Notes: generated from the sequence alone by a model not told the origin. A DNA stretch of 64,000 nucleotides from Rhodospirillales bacterium (GCA_016185145.1 JACPOB010000018.1:28288-92287); one strand, 5' to 3'; numbered from the stretch's first letter, positions 8,981 through 17,527 are shown. Translations and numbers: made by a program.

Positions 8981-9868
8981 ATGAACCGGGGAGCATTGGC
9001 CGCGCTGGCGGCGGGCATCGGATTCGTCCTCACGGGCGCGGCCACCGCCCAGGACTCCAATCAGGGGCAGGTGCAAGGGCAGGCTCAGGCCCCGGCACAG
9101 ACCACCGGCCAGGGGCCAGCGCCGACCACGCAGACGCCTCCCGAGAAGGAAACCTGGAAGGCGCCGTTCGGCGGCTCGTGGACCGCGACCTTCGCCTTTG
9201 CCACCGACTATTCGTATCGCGGCATCTCGCAGACCCAACGCCAGGTCGCGATCCAGCCCGCCTTCACCTACGAGACCCCTACGGTCAGCGAGAACGTGCC
9301 GCTCAGCGCCTATGTCGGCGCCTGGGGCAGCAACGTCTATTTCGGCAACACCAACCCGACCATCGCCGAAATCGACCTGAGCACCGGCTTCAGGTTCAAG
9401 GCGCTCGACAACAAGTTCACCGCCGACCTGGGTTACATCCGCTACAACTACCTCGGCGCGCCCTCCAACCTGTTCTACGATTTCAACGAGTTCGGCCTAG
9501 TGCTGGGCTACGACTTCGGCGTCGCCGCCATCCAGGGCGCCGTCCGCTACAGCCCCAATTTCTTCGGCAACTCCGGCATCGCCTGGTACAAATGGGGCCA
9601 GGTCACCGTGCCGCTCTCCTTCATCAAGCTGAACGAGAACGTCTCGTTCAAGGTGTTCGGCACCATTGGCAACCAGTATGTCGAGCGCTTCACCAATTAC
9701 GGCATCGGCAACGACAACTATTGGGACTGGCAGATCGGCCTCGGTGTCACGCTCTGGGGGGTGGATCTCAGCGTCGCCTACGTCGATACCAACCTCGACC
9801 CCGCGACCTGCGGCACCACCATGAACTGCGACGCCCGCGCCATCTTCACTATTTCGAAGACCTTCTAG
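8981..9868 (+). CDS. TorF-family putative outer-membrane porin
   Basis: The protein has 295 residues with an N-terminal signal peptide (cleavage near ATAQD, about residue 24), a Gln/Pro-rich linker at about residues 25-60, then beta-rich sequence with alternating aromatic residues (ATDYSYRGISQTQRQVAIQP) and a C-terminal Phe (TISKTF), as in outer-membrane barrels. The ATDYxxRGxSxT opening is the hallmark of the TorF/Gcw_chp family. An AAGGAG site lies eight bases before the ATG. Its position between kdp and kup genes suggests a passive path for ions across the outer membrane; this is inference. Confidence 0.85.
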   Translation: MNRGALAALAAGIGFVLTGAATAQDSNQGQVQGQAQAPAQTTGQGPAPTTQTPPEKETWKAPFGGSWTATFAFATDYSYRGISQTQRQVAIQPAFTYETPTVSENVPLSAYVGAWGSNVYFGNTNPTIAEIDLSTGFRFKALDNKFTADLGYIRYNYLGAPSNLFYDFNEFGLVLGYDFGVAAIQGAVRYSPNFFGNSGIAWYKWGQVTVPLSFIKLNENVSFKVFGTIGNQYVERFTNYGIGNDNYWDWQIGLGVTLWGVDLSVAYVDTNLDPATCGTTMNCDARAIFTISKTF

Positions 9869-9888
9869 CCGGCCGGGCGGGCGTCGAT

Positions 9889-9907
9889 ATAGGAATCGCA
9901 TAGGAAT
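9889..9907 (+). promoter_or_regulatory. Candidate 11-bp-phased direct repeat box (site 3) before kup
   Basis: Two perfect ATAGGAAT copies begin at 9889 and 9900, spaced exactly 11 bp, in the gap before the first kup gene (start 10007). This is the clearest of the three sites in the potassium region and suggests common control with the kdp cluster. Confidence 0.55.
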
Positions 9908-10006
9908 TTCACGGCTGCGGCATTGCTGCAGCGTAAAGTTTCGCGTTGACCGTCCTGCCCGGCTGCGCAAAATCCCGGCGGTTTCGACGGGAGCGCTCCA
10001 GGGTCC

Positions 10007-11902
10007 ATGTCCGGCACAGCAGCGACGGCACAGCCGGCCGGCCAGAAGCGCACGGCCGCCCTCACCCTGGCTGCACTCGGCGTCGTCTTCGGCGACATCG
10101 GCACCAGCCCGCTCTACACCGTCAAGGAATGCTTCAGCGAGTTTACCGGTCTGCAGCCCACGCATGAGAACGTGCTCGGCATCCTGTCGCTGATCACCTG
10201 GGCGCTGATCGTCATCGTCACCCTGAAATACGTCGTCGTCGTCATGCGGGCCGACAATCGCGGCGAAGGCGGCGTGCTCGCCCTGATGGCGCTGGTCTCC
10301 CGCCAGTCGGCGATCAATCCGCGGCGGCGGCGCGTCTACCTAGTCCTGGGCATGCTGGGCGCCGCGCTGTTCTACGGCGACTGCCTGCTGACGCCCGCTA
10401 TCTCGGTGCTGAGCGCCGTCGAGGGCCTCAAGGTCGCCACGCCGGCGCTGGATCCGGTCGTGCTGCCGATTTCCATCGGCATCCTGGTCGCCCTGTTCGC
10501 GGTCCAGCGCTTCGGCACGGCCGGCGTCGGCAGCTGGTTCGGGCCGATCACGCTCGTCTGGTTCATCGTGCTCTTCGTCCTGGGCTTGCGGCAGATCGTC
10601 GACGCACCGCAGGTGCTGTGGGCCCTCCTGCCCCATCACGCGCTCTCCTTCGCCTTCCAGCACGGCATCGTCACCCTGTTCGCCCTCGGGGCGGTGACAC
10701 TGGCGGTGACCGGCGCTGAAGCGCTCTATGCCGACATGGGCCATTTCGGCCGCACGCCCATACGCCGCGCCTGGCTGTGGCTGGTGCTGCCGGCGCTGCT
10801 CGGCAACTACTACGGCCAAGGCGCCCTGCTGCTCAACGATTCCGACGCCGTCGACAACCCCTTCTTCCGGCTGGCGCCGGAATGGGCGCTCTTCCCCCTG
10901 GTCGTGCTGGCCACGATGGCGACCGTCATCGCCTCGCAGGCGACCATCTCGGGCGCCTTCTCGATGGCGCAGCAGTCGGCGCTGCTGGGACTGAGCGCGC
11001 GCATCCGTGTCGACCACACCTCGGAGAGCGAGTACGGGCAGATCTACGTGCCGGCGGTCAACTGGCTGCTGCTGGCGGGCGTCGTCGGGCTGGTGGTGTT
11101 CTTCAGATCGTCGACCAACCTCGCCGCCGCCTACGGCATCGCCGTCACCGGCACCATGCTGGTCACCACCATCCTGGTGTTCGCGCTGGCGGTGCGCGGC
11201 TGGAAATGGCCATGGTCGCTCGCCATCCCGGTATTCGCCGTCTTCCTGACGGTCGACGCCACGCTGCTGACGGCCAACATGCTGAAGTTCCACGAGGGCG
11301 GCTGGGCGCCGATCGCCATCGCCGTGGCGATCTTCACCACCATGTGGACCTGGACGAAGGGCCGGGCCGCTGGCCTCGCGATCGAGAAGGAAGGCACGCT
11401 GCCCATCGCGGAGCTGATCGGCAGCATCAGCCCCGGCCGCGTCCATCGCCCGCAGGGCACGGCGGTCTATCTCACGCCCGTTCCGGACAACGCGCCGGGC
11501 TGCCTGCTGCACAACCTCAAGCACAACGAGGTTCTGCACGAGCATGTCGTGCTGCTGACCATCGAGGTGGGCGACGTACCCTACGTCGCCCGGGACCAGC
11601 GCGCCGAGGTCGGCCATCTCGGCAAGGGCGTGCACCGCGTCGTGTTACATTATGGTTTCATGGAGCAGCCCGACATACCGCGCGACCTGGCACCGCTCAC
11701 CGACAAGGGCATCCCCTTCGATCCGATGCGTACCTCCTACTTCGTCGGTCGCAACAGCTACGTCGGCGCGGCCCGGCCGGTGCTGCCGCGCTGGCAGCAG
11801 AAGCTGTTCCTGGTCCTCGTCCGCTTTGCCGTGAGCGCCGCCGATTTCTTCGGCCTGCCGGCCAATCGCACCGTCGAGCTGGGCAGCAGGATCGAGATCT
11901 AG
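10007..11902 (+). CDS. kup: Kup-family potassium uptake permease, copy 1
   Basis: The protein has 631 residues with about twelve membrane helices in the first 440 residues and a soluble C-terminal domain. The family motif GVVFGDIGTSPLYT lies near residue 27, and GAEALYADMGHFG is conserved. Kup proteins are low-affinity constitutive importers of potassium, probably by proton symport. It is followed by a REP-like palindrome and then a close paralogue. A 55-nt stretch (10344-10398) is identical to that paralogue. Confidence 0.95.
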   Translation: MSGTAATAQPAGQKRTAALTLAALGVVFGDIGTSPLYTVKECFSEFTGLQPTHENVLGILSLITWALIVIVTLKYVVVVMRADNRGEGGVLALMALVSRQSAINPRRRRVYLVLGMLGAALFYGDCLLTPAISVLSAVEGLKVATPALDPVVLPISIGILVALFAVQRFGTAGVGSWFGPITLVWFIVLFVLGLRQIVDAPQVLWALLPHHALSFAFQHGIVTLFALGAVTLAVTGAEALYADMGHFGRTPIRRAWLWLVLPALLGNYYGQGALLLNDSDAVDNPFFRLAPEWALFPLVVLATMATVIASQATISGAFSMAQQSALLGLSARIRVDHTSESEYGQIYVPAVNWLLLAGVVGLVVFFRSSTNLAAAYGIAVTGTMLVTTILVFALAVRGWKWPWSLAIPVFAVFLTVDATLLTANMLKFHEGGWAPIAIAVAIFTTMWTWTKGRAAGLAIEKEGTLPIAELIGSISPGRVHRPQGTAVYLTPVPDNAPGCLLHNLKHNEVLHEHVVLLTIEVGDVPYVARDQRAEVGHLGKGVHRVVLHYGFMEQPDIPRDLAPLTDKGIPFDPMRTSYFVGRNSYVGAARPVLPRWQQKLFLVLVRFAVSAADFFGLPANRTVELGSRIEI

Positions 11903-11903
11903 T

Positions 11904-11970
11904 CTTCCGGACCGCGCGCAGGATGCGTGCTCATGATCATGAGGCGCGCAGGATGCGCGCGGCCCGGAAG
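11904..11970. repeat. REP-like palindrome (family 2) between the two kup genes
   Basis: Outer arms CTTCCGG and CCGGAAG enclose GC-rich imperfect arms (ACCGCGCGCAGGATGCG and CGCAGGATGCGCGCGGCCC) and a TCATGATCATGA centre. Related copies lie at the window start and at 13968-14046. It begins one base after the copy 1 kup stop codon and may act as a terminator or mRNA-stabilising hairpin. Confidence 0.7.
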
Positions 11971-12045
11971 AAATGAAGTTCCACGTTGAATCGCACCCGC
12001 CGGCCGACCAGAATCGCCGCGCTGCACGGGGGAGCTTCTTCAGGC

Positions 12046-13938
12046 ATGAGCACGTTGGCCGCTTCACGGCCCGCCGACCGGAAACGGGCGGCGGGCTTGA
12101 CCTTGGCGGCGCTGGGCGTGGTGTTCGGCGACATCGGCACCAGCCCGCTCTACACCGTCCAGACCTGCTTCAGCGATTTCACCGGCCTGAAACCGACGCA
12201 CGACAACGTGCTCGGCATGCTGTCGATGATCACCTGGGCGCTGGTCATCGTCGTCACCCTGAAATACGTCATCGTCGTCATGCGCGCCGACAATCGCGGC
12301 GAGGGCGGCGTACTGGCGTTGATGGCGCTGGTGTCGCGCGAACCCGGCATCTCCGGGCGCCGGCGCACCGTCTATGTGATCCTGGGCATGCTGGGCGCCG
12401 CGCTGTTCTACGGCGACTGCCTGCTGACGCCCGCCATCTCGGTGCTGAGCGCGGTCGAGGGCCTGAACGTGGCGACGCCCGCCTTCCAGCCCGTGATCCT
12501 GCCGATCGCCATGGCCGTGCTGATCGGGCTGTTCACCGTGCAGTACTTCGGCACCGGAGGAATCGGCCATCTGTTCGGGCCGATCATGCTGATCTGGTTC
12601 GCCATCCTGTTCATGATGGGTCTGCGCCAGATCGTGCAGCATCCCGAAGTGCTGATGGCTCTGTCGCCGCACCATGCCTTCGCCTTCGCCATGAAGCACA
12701 AGACCGGCGCCTTCGTGGCGCTGGGTGCCGTCACGTTGGCGCTCACCGGTGCGGAGGCGCTCTACGCCGACATGGGCCATTTCGGCCGTAGCCCGATCCG
12801 CACCGCCTGGCTGGTCGTGGTGTTCCCCGCCCTGCTCGCCAACTACTACGGCCAGGGCGCGCTGCTGCTGGCCGACCCCACCGCCGCGTCCAACCCGTTC
12901 TTCAAGCTGGCGCCGGACTGGGCGCTCTACCCCTTGGTCGTGGTCGCCACGATGGCGACGGTGATCGCCTCGCAGGCGACGATCTCGGGCGCCTTCTCCA
13001 TCGCCCAGCAGGCGACCCTGCTGGGCTTGAGCCCGCGGGCGCGCATCCTGCACACCTCGCCCAACGAGTTCGGCCAGATCTACGTGCCGGCGGTCAACTG
13101 GCTGCAGCTCGCGGGCGTGCTGGGCATCGTGCTGGCCTTCAAGACCGGCCCCGAGATCGCCTCGGCCTACGGCATCGCCGTGACCGGCACCATGCTGATC
13201 ACCACCGTCCTGGTAGCGACGCTCGCCGTGCGCGACTGGAAGTGGCCGCGGCTTCTGGTCATTCCGGTCTTCCTGCTGCTGCTGGTCGTCGACGGTGCGC
13301 TGTTCTCGGCCAACATGACGAAGTTCGACGAAGGTGGCTGGGTGCCGCTCGCCATCGCCTCCGTGCTCTTCATCGCCATGTGGACCTGGTATCGCGGCCG
13401 CCACGCCGTGGCCCAGCGCGAACATGAACGGACCGTGCCGATCGACACGCTGCTCGCCACCATCGATACCGACCGCCTGCACCGCACTCAGGGCACGGCG
13501 ATCTATCTCACGACCTTCTCCGACGCCGCCTCCAGCAGCCTGATGCAGAACCTGCGGCACAACGGCGTGCTGCACGAGCATGTCGTGCTGCTGACCATCC
13601 ATCTGCTGGAAGAGCCTTTCGTGTCGCCGGAGGATCGCCTCAGGGTCCGCGAGCTGGGCGGCGGACTGCACCGCGCGGTGCTGTGCTACGGCTTCATGGA
13701 GAAGCCCGATGTCGGCCACGACATCGCGGGCCTCGGAAGCCTCGGCATTCCGATCGATCCCGTGCACACGTCGTTCTTCATCGGCCACAACAACGTCGTG
13801 AGCGGCGAGCATCCCCTGTTGCCGAGCTGGCAGCGCCGCCTGTTCCTGATGCTGAGCCGATTTGCGGCGGGCCCCACCGACTTTCTGGGCCTGCCGGCCA
13901 ACCAGACCGTGGAGCTGGGCAGCCGGATCGAGGTGTAG
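12046..13938 (+). CDS. kup: Kup-family potassium uptake permease, copy 2
   Basis: The protein has 630 residues and the same architecture as the copy 1 gene, with GVVFGDIGTSPLYT near residue 24. A frame 20 codons longer exists, but alignment of MSTLAASRPADRKR with the other copy (MSGTAATAQPAGQKR) and the REP-like repeat just upstream support this ATG. It is a tandem duplicate. The C-terminal cytoplasmic domain is more divergent than the membrane part, so the two may differ in regulation or affinity. Confidence 0.93.
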   Translation: MSTLAASRPADRKRAAGLTLAALGVVFGDIGTSPLYTVQTCFSDFTGLKPTHDNVLGMLSMITWALVIVVTLKYVIVVMRADNRGEGGVLALMALVSREPGISGRRRTVYVILGMLGAALFYGDCLLTPAISVLSAVEGLNVATPAFQPVILPIAMAVLIGLFTVQYFGTGGIGHLFGPIMLIWFAILFMMGLRQIVQHPEVLMALSPHHAFAFAMKHKTGAFVALGAVTLALTGAEALYADMGHFGRSPIRTAWLVVVFPALLANYYGQGALLLADPTAASNPFFKLAPDWALYPLVVVATMATVIASQATISGAFSIAQQATLLGLSPRARILHTSPNEFGQIYVPAVNWLQLAGVLGIVLAFKTGPEIASAYGIAVTGTMLITTVLVATLAVRDWKWPRLLVIPVFLLLLVVDGALFSANMTKFDEGGWVPLAIASVLFIAMWTWYRGRHAVAQREHERTVPIDTLLATIDTDRLHRTQGTAIYLTTFSDAASSSLMQNLRHNGVLHEHVVLLTIHLLEEPFVSPEDRLRVRELGGGLHRAVLCYGFMEKPDVGHDIAGLGSLGIPIDPVHTSFFIGHNNVVSGEHPLLPSWQRRLFLMLSRFAAGPTDFLGLPANQTVELGSRIEV

Positions 13939-13945
13939 CTGGGGG

Positions 13946-13965
13946 CGCGCCACTCCAGTGGCGCG
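13946..13965 (+). terminator. Stem-loop after kup copy 2
   Basis: CGCGCCAC (13946-13953), a TCCA loop and GTGGCGCG (13958-13965) form a perfect 8-bp stem directly after the kup stop codon. There is no clear T-run, so it could be a terminator or a 3'-end stabiliser. Confidence 0.5.
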
Positions 13966-13967
13966 TC

Positions 13968-14046
13968 ATGCTCTTCTGGACCGCGCGCTTCCAGCGCGCT
14001 CATGAGCTTGAGCGCGCAAGGATGCGCGCGGTCCGGAAGATCATGA
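13968..14046. repeat. REP-like palindrome (family 2) after kup copy 2
   Basis: Imperfect outer arms CATGCTCTTCTGGACCGCGCGC and its inverse flank GC-rich inner arms around CTCATGAGCTTGAG. It is related to the copies at 1-50 and 11904-11970. Its right end includes the stop codon (14041-14043) of the minus-strand gene there. Confidence 0.7.
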
Positions 14047-14289
14047 GTCGAACGCCGAGATCGTGATCGCGTCGCGGGCCGGCGGCTGGAGGCCGCGCGC
14101 CAGAAGGTCGGCCAGGCGGGCGAAGATGCGGCTGGCTTCGAGGCAGCCGACATCCTGCGCCACCGCTTCGGCGGTGATGTTCAGCAAGGCGTTGCCGGCG
14201 AAGTCGCGACATTCGGCCGGCAGATCATCGACGGCATCGGAGATGATCTGCATGGCGCGCTGCAGGTTCGCCACCTGGTCGGCGCTCAA
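14041..14289 (-). CDS. Unknown 82-residue protein, coupled to the upstream unknown gene
   Basis: From a TTG start the protein reads MSADQVANLQRAMQIISDAV and is mostly helical, ending TISAFDS. The TTG overlaps the upstream gene's TGA (TTGA), implying translational coupling. A longer upstream reading in this frame is only the shadow of the neighbouring gene. It contains two cysteines and no membrane helix. I do not recognise the family. It and its partner are read divergently from hemP and may share the iron-type operator there. Confidence 0.65.
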   Translation of the reverse strand: MSADQVANLQRAMQIISDAVDDLPAECRDFAGNALLNITAEAVAQDVGCLEASRIFARLADLLARGLQPPARDAITISAFDS

Positions 14290-14792
14290 TTGAGCCTCCC
14301 CGCGGCATCGCCGGCCGGTGGCGCCAGCCTCAGCCCCGCACTCGCCAGCGCGACGGCGAACGCCTTCAGCCGCATCGCCGCCACGCGCGAAGCGGTCGGC
14401 GCCATCATGATGTCGAGCGAGGCAAGCAGCGGCCCGTCGAAGTCGCCCTGCGCGAGACCGCACAGCGCCACCAGGGTCGCCTCGTCGCGGCTGACGCTCG
14501 AGCATTCGGGACGATGGATCTCCATCGCCCGCCGCGTGCCGAACAGGAAGGCATCCATGGCAATCGCAAAGTCGGGCAGCACCGCGAGCACGCCCGCCAT
14601 CTTGAATCCCTGGTGCAGCACCGAGCCTTCCGCGGGCAGCGCGCGGTCCTGCTGCCACTGGCGCAGCGCCCATAGCACGAAGCGCTCGCTGACCGGCAGG
14701 CCGCAGGCACAGCCCGGCCGACCGCAGCCGGTGCGCGGGCCGCCATCCTTGCCCTGGCGGGGGTTAACCCTTTGTTCTACCGAACTTTCCAT
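14286..14792 (-). CDS. Unknown 168-residue protein with an N-terminal cysteine cluster
   Basis: The protein begins MESSVEQRVNPRQGKDGG and has a cysteine cluster TGCGRPGCACG at about residues 21-31, spaced as a metal or iron-sulphur site might be. A helical domain follows (SERFVLWALRQWQQD, MAGVLAVLPDFAIAMDAFL). No signal peptide or clear membrane helix is seen. It is divergent from hemP and coupled to the 82-residue gene downstream. Co-location with haem uptake hints at an iron-related role, but no function is assigned. Confidence 0.7.
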   Translation of the reverse strand: MESSVEQRVNPRQGKDGGPRTGCGRPGCACGLPVSERFVLWALRQWQQDRALPAEGSVLHQGFKMAGVLAVLPDFAIAMDAFLFGTRRAMEIHRPECSSVSRDEATLVALCGLAQGDFDGPLLASLDIMMAPTASRVAAMRLKAFAVALASAGLRLAPPAGDAAGRLN

Positions 14793-14815
14793 GGCTCACC
14801 GAAGGTTTAAGGCGG

Positions 14816-14857
14816 TTGACAGACGGGCTGACTCTATGCGATTGAGAGTCGTTCGCA
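14816..14857 (+). promoter_or_regulatory. hemP promoter with candidate Fur-type operator
   Basis: A perfect -35 TTGACA (14816-14821) is followed after 16 bp by a weak -10 GCGATT (14838-14843). The -10 lies inside TGCGATTGAGAGTCGTTCGCA (14837-14857), a partly palindromic sequence with TGCGA/TCGCA ends and a TGAGA-TC-TT core similar to Fur boxes. Binding there would block RNA polymerase when iron is plentiful. The assignment to Fur rather than another iron regulator is inference. Confidence 0.55.
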
Positions 14858-14885
14858 AGCCAAAAACAGGGGAACAGCCGAGGCC

Positions 14886-15086
14886 ATGAGCCAACCACCG
14901 CGTGCGCCGCGGCCGGACGATGTCGGGGGAGAGACGAACGACGTCGCGCTAACTGTTCTGGCAACAGACGGACCGGTCGACAGCGTCACGCTGATGAGAG
15001 GCCGGCGCGAACTGATCATCCGACACGGCGCCGACACCTATCGTCTCCGGATCACCGCTTCCAACAAGCTGATCCTCACGAAGTAG
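14886..15086 (+). CDS. hemP: HemP, small haem-uptake protein
   Basis: The protein has 66 residues. Its C-terminal half, RELIIRHGADTYRLRITASN followed by KLILTK, matches the conserved HemP domain. HemP proteins are small factors at the head of haem-uptake operons; in some bacteria they are needed for expression of the haem receptor. An iron-type promoter lies upstream, and the gene is followed by the haem receptor gene after 113 nt of structured leader. Confidence 0.9.
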   Translation: MSQPPRAPRPDDVGGETNDVALTVLATDGPVDSVTLMRGRRELIIRHGADTYRLRITASNKLILTK

Positions 15087-15133
15087 ATCAACGAGTACGT
15101 ACCCCGGAAAGCCATCCCTTTCCGGTCAAACTG

Positions 15134-15199
15134 CCCAGCCAGCCGATCCTTCGGGGATCCCAGCCAGCCAGGCGTCCTTTTTTGGGGGACCCACTGGCT
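15134..15199 (+). promoter_or_regulatory. Structured leader of the haem receptor mRNA
   Basis: A GATCC-TTCGG-GGATC hairpin (15145-15159) is flanked by two copies of CCCAGCCAGCC (15134-15144 and 15159-15169). Downstream, AGCCAG (15166-15171) and GTCC (15174-15177) can pair with GGAC (15187-15190) and CTGGCT (15194-15199), holding the GGGGGA ribosome site in the hairpin next to the ATG at 15200. The repeated AGCCAG offers an alternative pairing partner. A regulatory role is inference. Confidence 0.35.
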
Positions 15200-17527
15200 A
15201 TGAAGACCAGGCGACTTTTCAATCTCTTGATGGCGAGCACCGCGATCGCGGGGACGATCGCCCTGCCGACTTTCGCCCAAACACCGACAGCACAGACACC
15301 GGCGCCAGCAGCGCCCAACGCCACCGGCAACACCACGCCGCCGCCGCCCGCCGCACAATGGCCAGGCTCCACCACCACGCCCCCCATCGGATCTGGCGTC
15401 ACGCCCGGCCAGCCGGTGCCGACACAGCTCGACGCCGTGACCACGGCCGCGACACGCACGCGCCGGCCGCTCGACGACGTGCCGGCCACCGTCTCGGTCA
15501 TCACCACCGAGGACATCGACCGCGAGAACATGCAGGACGTTCGCGACCTGGTTCGCAACGAACCCGGCGTCACCGTCGGCAACAACCCGTTCCGCGCCGG
15601 CTACCAGAACTTTCTCATTCGCGGCATCGGCGGCAACCGCGTGCTGCTGATGGTCGACGGCATGCGCATGCCCGACTTCCCGGATTCCAACCAGGGCGCC
15701 GGCACCTACACCCGCGAACAGCCGGATCTCGAGGACATCAAGCGCGTCGAGATCATCCGCGGCCCTGCGTCGGCGCTCTACGGCTCCGACGCGCTGGGCG
15801 GCGTGGTCGCCTACACGACCAAGGATCCCGGCGACTACATGATCGGCGGCAAGAACGTCTATGCCAGCATCAAGGGCGCCTACTCCGGCGCCAACCAGCA
15901 GTTCGCCGAGACCGCCACCGGCGCGGTGAAGCAGGGCAATGTCGAGTTCCTGGGCATCTACACCCGCCGCGACGGCCACGAGTTCTATCCGGCGCAGTCC
16001 TCGCTCGGGCCCAACCCGACGAGCTTCTACAGCAACGATTTTCTGGCCAAGCTGGTACTGCGGCCGACCGACGTCGACACCATCCGCATCACCGGCGGTT
16101 ACACCCAGGGCCAGCAGAGCACGCAGGTCCTGTCGGGCGTCGGCAACTTCTCGAGCCTGTTCGCGCGCATCTTCGACGAATGGGGCCAGGACTACACCCA
16201 GACCTACCGCATCAGCGGCCAGTGGGTGCACGACGCGCCGATCGGTTTCGTCGATCGCATCGACTTCATGGCCTACTTCAATTCGGTCTACACCCAGGCC
16301 GACACGTACCAGCTGCGCGGTGCGTTCAACGGCACCATCCCGACCAACGCCCGTACCTCGCAGTTCTACTACACGCAGAACGTTGCCGGCGCGGAGCTGC
16401 AGATGAACACCGACACGCTGCTGTTCGGTGCGCGCAACATCTTCACCTATGGCCTCTCCTTCGCCTACACCACCACGACCCGGCCGCGCGATCGCTGGCA
16501 GATCACCCTGGGCGGCACCGGCGCACGCACCAAGGTCGTGGCGGGCGAGACCTTCCCCAACAAGAACTTCCCCGACACCGAGACGGTCCAGGCCGGCATC
16601 TATCTGCAGGACGAGATCACTGCGCTGGACGGACGGCTGAGCCTGTTGCCGGCAGTGCGGCTGGACTACTACCAGCTCACCCCCAATCCAGACCGCTATT
16701 TCTGGAACTCGACCGGCGCCACGCTGAACGTCGTTCCCTCGGCGAGCACCTACGTCTCGGCCTCACCCAAGTTCGGCGCGATCTACCGCTTCTCGGACAA
16801 CTATTCGTCCTACTTCCAGTACGCGACGGGCTTCCGCGCGCCGCCCTACGACAACGCCAACTTCGGCTTCACCAACGCCGCCTCGTTCTACCAGATCCTG
16901 CCCAACGCCAACCTCAAGCCCGAGACGGCGAACAGCTTCGAGGTCGGTTTCCGCGGCAAGTACGCGACCGGTTCGAGCTGGCAGCTCACCGGCTTCTATA
17001 ACCTCTACAACAACTTCCTGGAGACGGTGACGGTGGGCCAGGTCGGCCCGATCACGCAATTCCAGTACGTCAACCTCACCAACGTCACGATCTGGGGCAT
17101 CGAGGCGCGCGGCGAGTATCGCTTCTCGCCGCAATGGTCGGTGCTGGGCTGGACGGCGTTCGCGCAAGGCACCGACACGCGCACCGGCCTGCCGGTCGAT
17201 TCGGTCAGCCCGTGGGCGACGCAGGCCCGCGTGCGCTACGGTTCCGACGAAGGCTTCGTGGCGCAGCTCATCGGCACCATGACGGCGCAGCACACCCAGG
17301 TCTCCAACCCGACCTATTTCCAGACGCCGGCCTACTTCAACCTCGACGCCACCGTCGGCTACGTCTTCAAGGACCACTTCAAGATCAACGCCGGCGCCTT
17401 CAACATCACCAACGCCAAGTACTGGAACTCGGCCGACGTGATCGGGCTCACCGCCACCAATCCGCAGCTCGATCTCTACGCCCAGCCCGGCCGCTACTTC
17501 GGCGTCAACCTCACGGCACGATGGTAA
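15200..17527 (+). CDS. hmuR: TonB-dependent haem/haemoglobin receptor
   Basis: The protein has 775 residues: a signal peptide (MKTRRLFNLLMASTAIAG, cleavage near FAQ), a TonB-box/plug domain at about residues 75-200 (plug motifs DVRDLVRNEPGV, NFLIRGIGGNRVLLMVDGMR, EIIRGPASALYGSDALGG) and a 22-strand barrel ending in W (GVNLTARW). The plug and barrel match the haemoglobin/transferrin receptor family. It brings haem across the outer membrane using TonB energy. The ATG at this position has a GGGGGA site; a TTG six codons earlier is less likely. Its stop overlaps tonB. Confidence 0.92.
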   Translation: MKTRRLFNLLMASTAIAGTIALPTFAQTPTAQTPAPAAPNATGNTTPPPPAAQWPGSTTTPPIGSGVTPGQPVPTQLDAVTTAATRTRRPLDDVPATVSVITTEDIDRENMQDVRDLVRNEPGVTVGNNPFRAGYQNFLIRGIGGNRVLLMVDGMRMPDFPDSNQGAGTYTREQPDLEDIKRVEIIRGPASALYGSDALGGVVAYTTKDPGDYMIGGKNVYASIKGAYSGANQQFAETATGAVKQGNVEFLGIYTRRDGHEFYPAQSSLGPNPTSFYSNDFLAKLVLRPTDVDTIRITGGYTQGQQSTQVLSGVGNFSSLFARIFDEWGQDYTQTYRISGQWVHDAPIGFVDRIDFMAYFNSVYTQADTYQLRGAFNGTIPTNARTSQFYYTQNVAGAELQMNTDTLLFGARNIFTYGLSFAYTTTTRPRDRWQITLGGTGARTKVVAGETFPNKNFPDTETVQAGIYLQDEITALDGRLSLLPAVRLDYYQLTPNPDRYFWNSTGATLNVVPSASTYVSASPKFGAIYRFSDNYSSYFQYATGFRAPPYDNANFGFTNAASFYQILPNANLKPETANSFEVGFRGKYATGSSWQLTGFYNLYNNFLETVTVGQVGPITQFQYVNLTNVTIWGIEARGEYRFSPQWSVLGWTAFAQGTDTRTGLPVDSVSPWATQARVRYGSDEGFVAQLIGTMTAQHTQVSNPTYFQTPAYFNLDATVGYVFKDHFKINAGAFNITNAKYWNSADVIGLTATNPQLDLYAQPGRYFGVNLTARW

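Noticed and set aside
12064-13953. Long minus-strand frame opposite kup copy 2
   Set aside because: It mirrors a clear membrane transporter and has only low-complexity Gln/His/Arg sequence.
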